Below, in pieces: positions 21,601-30,119 of a stretch of 64,000 bases of DNA; position 1 is the first letter of the stretch, and every line of letters starts with the position of its first letter. The position numbers and the translations under genes were made by a program. Source of the DNA: Amorphophallus konjac (taxonomy: Eukaryota; Streptophyta; Magnoliopsida; Alismatales; Araceae); assembly GCA_022559845.1 (NCBI GenBank), contig CM040128.1, positions 225,355,643 to 225,419,642 of the forward strand, read 5' to 3'. The notes under the pieces were generated by a model. It ran no database searches. It saw only the letters and a list, made by a program, of their open reading frames with translations, and was not told the DNA's origin.

Positions 21601-22617
21601 TTATTTTGGGGATTGACTTGAGGTACCAGCTACATCAGAACTATGCACAAAGGTAGTGTATAGCTGGTTTCTAGTGATTTTCTTGACATCAGAATTACAG
21701 CTTATCCCCCTTTTAGAGTTCTTATTCTCACTTTTCATAACATCTTTCATTTTTCCTTCACTCTTAGCAGACTCAATTGCTAAAGTTTCCAGATTATGAA
21801 TTTTATCTTCCGAGCTGGCAATATGAAGCTCATAACTGGCTATCTCCTGTTCACTACAATTTACACATTCGCTTAAAACTTTATTTGCAGTTTTGTACTT
21901 CTCAATTTCTTGTTCAAGATTGTTCAAAATTTTTGATTCTTCATTACAAATAGCTTTTCCCTTTTCTGTGGTGAGAAGTTTTTCAGATAAGCCAGTATTT
22001 AACCATTTCAATTTTTCAACTTCAGCTTTTAATTCAGTGTTTTCTTCCTCAATATTTTTATCCTGAATTTCATTATTAGCACATCTCTCTCTTCCAGATA
22101 TTTGCTCCAATATTTCAATTAGTTCCTCTTCTCTTTCTTCCACATTAATTTTCTCAGCGACCAAGTTTTTGTGATCTTCTTTAAGTGAGACTATTTGTTT
22201 GTTCAACCATTCATTCTCACTATAAAGATCCTCATTTCGTTCTCTTAGAGCTGAGCACATATCACAGTTTAATTCAGCAGAAGAAGAATGTGAAGTCTTC
22301 CCATTGATTTCATTTATTCTACCCATAAGATTTTCAATTTTCTTTTGAAATTCTTCATTCTCAAGTTTCAGTTTATCCAATTCAGAATTGACTTGAGTCA
22401 GTTCTTGCATGCTTCTTAGATGTTCATTTTTCTTCTCATTCAGGTGATTCTCAAGTTCTGATATCTTGTCCAGACATGTTTGATTTCCAGGTTTTAGAGA
22501 ACCATTTTGTTCCTGAAAATTCTGAACATCTAACATACATGCATCATAAGATTGTTTCAGATCTGGACAATTTTTACAAGGAACTTTCAAAGTTATCTCA
22601 TCACATTTCTTTTTCAA
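21601..22617 (-). pseudogene. SIR2 Gag middle part: long coiled coil
   Basis: About 338 codons rich in Glu, Lys, Leu and Asn with heptad-like patterning (LDKISELENHLNEKKNEHL, ENTELKAEVEKLKWLNTGL) and several CxxC pairs (PCKNC, CDMC). SIR1 Gag has a shorter coiled coil in the same place. It is in the same frame as the N-terminal part, separated by a TAA near 22706, and out of frame with the knuckle part. It probably mediates Gag-Gag contact; no enzymatic motif is visible. Confidence 0.75.
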
Positions 22618-22704
22618 TCTTTTATTCTCAGATTTAAATTGTTCACATCTATTATTAAGTTCCTCATTTATATTCCATAGGTCATCAATTGAAAGTTCTC
22701 CAGA

Positions 22705-23061
22705 TTAAGAGCTTACCTCGGATGAAGAATCTTCATTTTCCTGGTTGGCCATCAAACAGCTATCATTCTGTTGGTTATGCGCAGAGATAACTTTGTCATA
22801 TATCTCTTTTCCAGAATTGTACCTGAGAACAAAAGGATACACATCAGTATTAACTACAGCTCTCAAGATATTAAGAACTATTGTATTATCGCGATTCTTA
22901 GAGTTGTCCTCACTAGACCAATTGGTCTGATCTTTAGGTAAACGGTGTGGGCCTTTAGATATAAGACTCCACAAATGTGGATCAATTGAGTCTATGTATA
23001 CAGCTAGGCCTCCAAGCCAACTTTCAAAGTTAGAACCATCATAAACCGGAGGACGACCCAT
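22705..23061 (-). pseudogene. SIR2 Gag N-terminal part, shortened
   Basis: The ATG at 23061, about 185 bp after the primer site, begins MGRPPVYDGSNFESWLGGL, equivalent to the FDGSNYSYWKNRM region of SIR1 Gag (DUF4219-like). Similarity runs to about KEIYDKVISA, which corresponds to EMWNKLRLMYEG of SIR1, and then jumps to an acidic SCLMANQENEDSSSEVSS. Most of the UBN2-like core, well over 100 residues, is therefore missing. A TAA ends this part. The shortened core suggests that this Gag could not build a particle alone. Confidence 0.75.
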
Positions 23062-23245
23062 TTGAACAAGTGGCAGACAGATTCAGCGCAGTAAGACAAA
23101 TGACAGGAAATGCAGCAAAATCAAATAAGCAAAGTAAAGCACTAAGACAGTGAAACAAAACAACAAGCACAAGAGATCCACTCTGAAATGCACCAAAACT
23201 AGCAGGATCCTCTGCAGATTGTTAGATCTGATAGATCAGAGACCC

Positions 23246-23257
23246 GCTCTGATACCA
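23246..23257 (-). other. SIR2 primer-binding site (initiator tRNA-Met)
   Basis: Plus-strand GCTCTGATACCA is the reverse complement of TGGTATCAGAGC, two bases from the LTR at 23260. It proves the minus orientation. Confidence 0.93.
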
Positions 23258-24043
23258 AGTGTTGGGTTCGGTGCTATGTATTCAGAGGGGGGGTGAATGA
23301 ATATATGCCATTTAAAAACTTCGCCCAAACTAAAATTTCGCTCAAATAAAATCTAGAATGCTAACTAGACAAATTTACCAAATCTGAAATACTAGTTAAA
23401 CTTCTATTGAACCTGTAAGCAAGCACTTGGAGCGTCCCTACGCAAACATCTAGCGGAAGCAAACCATAAGCATTCAAACCACAATGCACAAGGGGTTTTT
23501 AGGTGGTTCGGTCCTCCAGACCTACATCCACCCCACACTCAACCCGAGTGTGGCTTACTGCTGACTCACAGCTTGAACCGCTGGGCATCACAGCTTGCCT
23601 ACAATCCGCTGGGCAACACAGCTTGTCGTCCGAGGAATCCTCCTCGCCTGCTGAGCAACACATCTTGCTGTCCAGTGGAATCCACCACTGCAAACTGCTG
23701 GGGATTACAGCTTACCCGTCCAGAGGCAGCACCTCTGCAAACCCCGCTGACTAATAGCTTGAAGAAAGGATAAAAGGAAAACACAAAAGGGAAGCAAAAC
23801 AGCACCGGAGAGCTGTAATGAAATGAAGCACAAATGTGGCTCTCTACAAGAGCTGACTGGCCTGGATTTGATCCACGGTCCAGATGAGACAATCTTCAGC
23901 TGATCTCTTCTTCTCAACTCTCGGTCTCTCTTTCTCTTTCTTTTTCTTCTTCTTCTCTTCTGCTGGATCGAAGTCTCTACACTCTGCTCTTCTGCTATTG
24001 CTGCTACTGCTTTTTATCAGCCTTCATCTGTGGACGAAGGCTT

Positions 24044-24052
24044 CCTTTTATA
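24044..24052 (-). promoter_or_regulatory. TATA box, SIR2 5' LTR
   Basis: TATAAAAGG on the minus strand, identical to the box in the other LTR. This is the promoter that would drive the full-length SIR2 RNA. Confidence 0.7.
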
Positions 24053-24280
24053 ACAGCAGCCAGCAAGAGGAGCAGCATTGGGCGCGTGTGACTTCCACAT
24101 TTCTCGCCCATAACTTTTGGCCACGTGTTAGCTTCCTGTCAGTCCTTCAGCCTCGGATCACGTGCTATTCATTAGCCTCCACGAGCAGAGCCTGTCAGAT
24201 AGACATAAGAAGATACCAGTTGGATGTATATACTTCGTTCAGTCTGTTAACAAAGTGTGTACAGGCAAGATGCAGCTTGA

Positions 24281-26158
24281 GTGTATAGACTTGAAGTTAA
24301 CAATCGAGTGTACAGACTTCAACAGTTAGCCAATGAGTGTACACACTTCGTTTTGAAGAGGATGCACAATAGAATGAAAGTGTGAATGTTGTGCGATGTA
24401 CAGACTTGCTCTGCCTAAACCAATGTATAGACTTCAGAAAAGATGCATGCAATACACTTAACAATGTATGGACTTGGCCTATGCAGACTCGTCTGATGTA
24501 TAGACTTTGCGAATGTCTAGACTTCAGCTCAAAGCCAGTGTATAGACTTCAATGCCCTTCGTCAAAAGTGATGTACAGACTTGCATGAGATGCATGCTCC
24601 AGTGCAGTGTACAGACTTGCGTTCAGCAGCAATGTATAGAGTTTGCAAACTGAGACGCAAAATGAGATGATGCTTAACCTGCACTGACTGTACAGACTTA
24701 TGCATGAGACGCTGAGGAAGATGGTGGATGTACAGACTTCTAAATGTACAGACTTTCCACCGACCACTGTATGGACTTGCTCAACCTGAGGCACTGTATA
24801 GACTTTATGCATCTCTGCCCAATGTATAGACATCATATATGTAGTGCTGTGCAATGTACATACTTCATATATGAAGTCACTCGCTGAACATACTTGCTGA
24901 AGAGAATGCAATGTGCAGACTTTGACTCGATGTACAGACTTCACAACTGATGAATGCAATGCAATGCAATGTATAGACTATGCCTTAGAACGAATATGCA
25001 CACTTGAAGAGCATTCAGCAATGTGCAGACTTCAATGCATATGATGTAGCCAATGTATGGACTTGAGCAGTCTGCTGCTGAACAACCGATGTATAGACTT
25101 CACAGTCTGCTAAGCAAGCAATGTATGGACTTGGCCGAGGCAGACTGAAGAAGCAATGTACAGACTGTGCAATGTTCAGACTTCATCTTAAAGCCAAGAG
25201 AAACTCTGTACAGACTTCCAATGAATGGACTTTAACCCAAGGATGCACAATGTATAGAGTTCACCTTTGAAACAAATGTATAGACTTTTAAATGTGTAGA
25301 CTTTGCCAAAGAGCTTGACGATGTACATATTTGAAACAAGGCGAAGTCTGTACAGACTTGAAGATTCACAATGTGTAGACTTTGGCAAGGCAACGTCGGT
25401 AAAGCTCCCAATGTACAGACTTCAGTTGAAGCCAACCGAAGAGTGTATAGACTTGTGAGATGCATACACCACAGCAATGTGTGGACTTCACCAAGACACT
25501 GCATGAACAGTCTGATGTATGGACTTGGCAAGCCTAAGACGTTGAATGAGACGGTGGGGTCTGTATAGACTTTGCTCAAAGCCTTAGACGCTAACAGAGA
25601 CGGACCGATGTACCAACTTTAAACGCAATGTATGGACATTGCATAGACGATGCATGAGACACAGACACTGTGCATGAACAGTGCAGTGTATAGAGTTATG
25701 TACTTTGAGTGCGTGCATCTACAGTGCAAATGTATAGACTTAATGTAATGCACTGGCTGTACATACTTGAATGAGACGCTGCATGAGACGATGCAGCTAC
25801 AATGATGTACAGACTTTACCTAACGCAGTCCGTTGTACATACTTCCAATGCAATGCAATGTACACACTTTGAGTCCAGTGTATAGACAATGCCTTAGACT
25901 CTAAATGAGATGCTAAGAAGATGCATTGTATGGACTTTGAGAAATGCTTCAAGTGGATGGCTGTACAGACTTCATGAATGTGCAGACTTGACAACGAGAT
26001 GCACAATGTATAGACTATGCACATGCATGAAGAGCCCTGATGATGTATGGACTTGCTAATGCAATCTAGGGCGATGTGCAGACTTTGTCCACGAACTGTG
26101 CACATGCATGAACGATGTAAAGACTCTGAAATGCTTTACCCTGCAGTGTATAGACTTG
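24281..26158. repeat. TGTAYAGACTT motif array in SIR2 U3 (right LTR)
   Basis: Second copy of the array described at 11888-13762, with the same order of motifs and scattered point differences. It lies upstream of the TATA box at 24044-24052 in element orientation. Confidence 0.85.
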
Positions 26159-26405
26159 CTAGTCATCAAACTACATGCAGACAGAAAAGCAACGCACAGA
26201 GCAGACATCAAGCACAACCAATATATCAGTCATACACCTGCATTCTCCACAGAACATAATGAGTGATATGCATTCAAATCAACATGCCATCATCATATAA
26301 AAACATAATATCATAATGCACTCACTATGTTGCAATCATCAAAACAAAACAGCATTGCTATCATCAAATCAACATAGCACATGCTTGTGCCTAAGGGGCA
26401 CAACA

Positions 26406-26410
26406 GGAGA
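26406..26410. other. SIR2 target-site duplication, right copy (GGAGA)
   Basis: Perfect match to 10862-10866, directly after the CACAACA end of the right-hand SIR2 LTR. Confidence 0.95.
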
Positions 26411-27154
26411 AAGGTCCGTGGTCGGCCTAAATGCAAACCGGTTTCCCTCCATGCAGCGCATTCTACACCACATGATGACGACCATTATAATACCAAAGGG
26501 TGGTGGAAGAGACAAAGTAATTGAATTCCATATGTTCCTATTTTTCTGTCTAATGAGGGTCTCCCAATCAATTTCCCTGCCACTATATTGCTTCACATAT
26601 CGGCATGCATGCAGCATTCAAACCGCACTCTACCATATGCAGCAGCTTTGACAGCAATCTTTGAAGCAGCTGGTATTGACTTGTCCAAAGAACGATATCA
26701 CACAGTACGTGAGAACGACATTTACTCCATCTCCACAATTTGCAAGAACATGCACTATGAGCTAATAAATGGTGTTCTGGTTCGTAAGATCAAATCTGGT
26801 TAAGTACAAGTCAATTCAGAGGACGAAGAGGATAGTGAAGAAGATGAAGAAGATCAACCTCTACAACTAGAACTTCCTGATGAAGCACTGCCTGATGGGT
26901 TTTCTAAGATGATCACTGATAGATTGGATTCAATAGACAGCCGACTAGACAAGTGTGGGGAGAGAATGAATGCCCTTATCAATGAAGTAACTGACTTGAG
27001 GATTTCCCATGTTGCCCACACTCAGTCTTTCCAAAGGGTCACCTCCTTTCTTGATGCAAACACTACTGCTCTGGACGCCCAAACCAGGATGTTTGAAGAA
27101 ATGATGAATTTACTTAGAGGGTCACATGCTCCACACCCTCCACCCTCGGACTAG
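26411..27154 (+). pseudogene. SIR1 env-like third gene, 3' part
   Basis: The gene interrupted at 10866 resumes after the right copy of the GGAGA duplication in the matching phase. The first block (RFPSMQRILHH, IPKGGGRDKVIEFHMF) is followed by a frameshift near 26590, because the continuation (LPYAAALTAIFEAAGIDLS) is in another frame. A TAA at 26801 then interrupts. The final part is strongly acidic (SEDEEDSEEDEED) and ends in a likely coiled coil (ITDRLDSIDSRLDKCGERMN) and a Pro-rich tail. The layout of conserved domain, acidic stretch and coiled coil is typical of these plant third genes. Its function is not established and this copy is broken in at least three ways. Confidence 0.65.
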
Positions 27155-27758
27155 ATTATGAAGCTCCTATGATATAGCACTATTATTAACATGTTCTCCC
27201 TCTTCTTTTTGATGATGCCAAAGGGGGAGAAATTCAGATATGTGTGTGCCTGGTTAACTATTATATTATAGTATGTGTGGTGTGTGCTTGCTTGCATGTT
27301 TGCTTTCATTAGTCAGTCAGTTAGTCTGTCAGTTAGAAATGTTGCATCTCATGGCATTGCTAACCAATGCATTTTTTGTAACTCATGAACTCATATTTTG
27401 TAAGTCTTACAACTTTGTTGTCGACTAAAACAATGGATGATGCCTTTGGCTGGTCAATCTCACACTGCTTGGATGAGGCCCTGTGTTTTACGGTATGATG
27501 CTTCTTAAATGTTTCAGCTTGGTGCATGGAAAGAATGTGTATTCATCATTGTGGTTGTGGTTTGATGTAATGTTTGGGGTTCTAGTACCTTGGTATGTGG
27601 CCTTGAATTAATTCAGCTTGGTAACTCCTTTTGAGCTCATATGGTTATACATATGGAGGTTTCAGTGTTAAATTTTTGTTGAGGTGTTGATTCAGAAATT
27701 TTGTAAATAAAAGTTTTCTTGTCAATCCTAAACTCTAGCATAGTATTTTGTCATCATC
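27155..27758 (+). other. SIR1 3' untranslated region with an extra polypurine tract
   Basis: Non-coding stretch between the third gene and the 3' LTR. It includes CAAAGGGGGAGAAA at 27219-27232, a second copy of the tract that lies next to the LTR. Repeated polypurine tracts of this type are a described Sirevirus trait. Nothing else is recognisable. Confidence 0.7.
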
Positions 27759-27772
27759 AAAAAGGGGGAGAC
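27759..27772 (+). other. SIR1 polypurine tract
   Basis: AAAAAGGGGGAGAC lies immediately before the 3' LTR. It is the expected primer for plus-strand DNA synthesis. Confidence 0.9.
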
Positions 27773-29494
27773 TGTTGAACCCCCTGTGTAAATATTCTAT
27801 TTGTTGGATTTTGATGATGACCAAACACTATATTAGACTAGAACTTTTGTTGGTCGAATATATTTAGTCAAACTCATTTTGAACTGCTTTACTATATTTC
27901 ACCTTTTTCTTCTTAGTTCATGAACTACTAAGGTTGCCAGAGGAGATATACTTGCAGGATCAAGATCATCTATCTTGAGTAAGTGTTTTGAATCATGTTT
28001 GTCAAAGTTTCAATCTAACTCCAATGTTGTGTTTTTACAGAAATATGGAATGAAGCTAACTTCCTCAATCATTGAAGGACGATTGGTGAGATCTAAACAA
28101 AACCTTACCCCTTCATAAGTTGAATTCTTTTGTAGTTGTCATGGGTTGACCCAAAGGGTTGATCCTAGTTTATAACCAGCTCATAGATTTGAATAATATG
28201 TTAGTTTTGATGGGGTGGACCCTAAGGGTCGACCCCTTGTTGACTGTTAGCTCATTTCCTCCTTTTTGTTGAGAAGTAGTTCATGGGTCGACCCATGGGT
28301 CGACCCCTAGGTGCTCCAGAACCCACATCTTTTCAGTTGTCTGCATAATGTGTGTGGGTCGACCCAATGGGTCGACCCTTTTTGTCACCCGAAGCCCTCG
28401 GGTTTAGCAAGTTTTAGCAGATTGGCGCAATGGGTCGACCCCATGGGTTGACCCCTGGAAATTACACTTTTCAGGCTTCATGACCCGTGTTTCATGGGTC
28501 GACCCAATGGGTTGACCCCTGGAGTTACGGACCGCCAGTCCGGTTCGAGATCCGTTTTGTGGCCGCCGTTTTTCTTCCTTGTTTTGCCCTAACGTTGGGA
28601 GATCTGAGGTCCCATCTTGTCACACGTGTCCCCTCTCCTTGGGACTACAAATATCAATGATTAGGGCGTCCCAAAACAAGGGAGAAACAAAGGGAACATT
28701 CGATCTTATCTTGTTTTTGTCTTGTAGGAGAAGAAAGCTCGTGGGAGCCCTTCCATGCGCGAATAGAAGCCATCTACATCAGAATATGGTCGGTCCCCTT
28801 GCTGATTAGATGCCACCAGAGCACGGATGGAAGCCTTACTTCCTCATTTGAAGCTGGTCAACTTGGATCTCGAGCTGCACATCAACATTCGGGCTTCATC
28901 TTGAAGATCTGTCCACATCTTGCTTCATTGACCAGGCTCTGAAGAACCTCAGCTGGGATATCTATTGAAAGGGGGATTTTAGGCGACCTCAAGATCTTTA
29001 TTGCATATACCTTGTTCATTCTATTTCAGTTTTGAAGGATCATTGTATATCTGATTACTCTTCTATTGAATGAAATACTTTGTGTGTGTGTGTGCGTTTG
29101 CTGGTCACAGCGCTTGTGTGTGTGTGTGGCTATGTGTTTCACATCGTGTGTGTGTGTGTGGGTTTTCACTCTATAGTGGAAGTAATCCTCACTCTGTGAG
29201 GGGTGGACGTAGGGGTCACTGTTGTGAACCTGAACCACCTAAAATCCTCTTGTTCATTGTGGTTTGCTTCTACGTTCCTTCTCGAGTGGGATTCTTGTCG
29301 AGCGAAGTGTATTTCAAATATCGTCTATTTAGATTTTCATATATTTCCGCTGTTCGTGTGTTATCATCAACGGGTGAGAAGAGTGCTTCATATATTACCC
29401 TTCCATTACATCTATTGCAAAAGATTGTCGTTAAATTTTTTATTGCCAATCAATTCACCCCTCCCCTCTTGATTGCCATCTACCGGGGACAACA
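27773..29494 (+). repeat. SIR1 3' LTR
   Basis: This is the partner of 2687-4414 with the same TGTTGAACCCCC start and GGGACAACA end, 1722 bp. The GT tract is shorter, and the TATA position reads TACAAATA. A few substitutions and small indels, for example in the GGGTCGACCC pairs, separate the copies. Confidence 0.95.
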
Positions 29495-29499
29495 TTCTG
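29495..29499. other. SIR1 target-site duplication, right copy (TTCTG)
   Basis: This is the perfect match of the 2682-2686 copy, directly after the ACAACA end of the SIR1 3' LTR. TK1 gag resumes here. Confidence 0.95.
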
Positions 29500-29932
29500 C
29501 AACTGACAAGTTCCTCTATTTCAGAGCAGCAAACTCCGTCACCTTCTTCTCCTGAACACGATCTGAAAAATACTTATTATTGAAATGTTCCTTGAATTCA
29601 TCCCATGACGCACGTAGATTTCTGAGTGTTGCTTCTACAGCCTCCCACCAAGCGCGTGCATCTCGTTCTAACTAGAAAGTTTCCAAAAGAACTCGATCTT
29701 GGTCATTACACTGCATCACTCAAAAAACCCGCTCTATCTCCTTCAGCCAATTTTTGACTTCATCGGGATCCCCGGATCCACCAAAACGTGGAGGATTTAG
29801 GCCTCAAAAATTCCGGTGGAGGTCACTGACTCCATGATGTGCTACTCCTCCCTAGGCCACCTGTTGGAGGGCTTGAGTCAAGCCTTGTACCGTACGCTGC
29901 ATATCTCTCCATTGCGCACGTTTGGCCGCCAT
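29495..29932 (-). pseudogene. TK1 gag, N-terminal part
   Basis: On the minus strand an ATG at 29932-29930 opens a decayed Gag N-terminus that runs to the SIR1 junction. Translation by eye gives recognisable retrotransposon Gag phrases (PPRFGGSGDP, NWLKEIERVF, ARAWWEAVEA) interrupted by several in-frame stops, so no long reading frame survives. It lies about 170 bp downstream of the primer-binding site, the expected place for gag. The first five bases (TTCTG) are the right-hand copy of the SIR1 target duplication. Confidence 0.7.
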
Positions 29933-30101
29933 CGGAAAAACTCCTACATATACCAGAAAATTAATTAAAAGATTAGTCTAGCAAGAGTCTTTTAGAGTTT
30001 GTCTATTACTCAACCCAAAGTCTCTACCCAATCTCACCGGGTTCTTAACAAGGTTACTGGTTCTATGACGTCACTTATAAACCTAGGAACTTAAAACCTA
30101 G

Positions 30102-30113
30102 GCTCTGATACCA
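30102..30113 (-). other. TK1 primer-binding site (initiator tRNA-Met)
   Basis: Plus-strand GCTCTGATACCA is the reverse complement of TGGTATCAGAGC, the plant initiator tRNA-Met primer site. It sits six bases from the LTR edge at 30120. It primes minus-strand DNA synthesis and fixes the element orientation as minus. Confidence 0.9.
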
Positions 30114-30119
30114 CCAAAC

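Larger units (their letters stand above)
10867..26405 (-). mobile_element. SIR2: gag-only, non-autonomous Sirevirus-like element
   Basis: Minus-strand element with LTRs at 10867-14008 (3' LTR) and 23260-26405 (5' LTR), a primer-binding site at 23246-23257, a Gag-like region at 23061-20484, several polypurine tracts and a perfect 5-bp duplication. There is no protease, integrase, RT or RNase H anywhere inside, so mobility would need Pol from a related element. The gag ending (GPKTAWVP) and the AGGGGGAG tracts tie it to the Sirevirus group. Three extra 737-bp units flank the left LTR and SOLO sits in its 3' untranslated part. The first roughly 635 bp of the LTRs differ at about 17 positions by hand count. 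Confidence 0.88.
23260..26405 (-). repeat. SIR2 5' LTR (right copy)
   Basis: About 3146 bp from TGTTGGGTTCGG to GGGGCACAACA, the partner of 10867-14008. It has the same TATA box (24044-24052), the same motif array and the same U5 repeats. Unlike the left LTR it has no tandem 737-bp additions. Confidence 0.93.
2687..29494 (+). mobile_element. SIR1: Sirevirus-like Ty1/copia element, split by SIR2
   Basis: Plus-strand element with LTRs at 2687-4414 and 27773-29494, a primer-binding site, gag, pol in copia order (protease, integrase, RT, RNase H), an env-like third gene and polypurine tracts. A long Gag with a coiled coil, the extra gene after pol and more than one AGGGGGAG tract point to the Sirevirus group. 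Without the SIR2 insertion (10867-26405 plus one 5-bp repeat) it would be about 11.3 kb. The first roughly 600 bp of the two LTRs differ by about 14 changes on a hand count. Confidence 0.92.
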
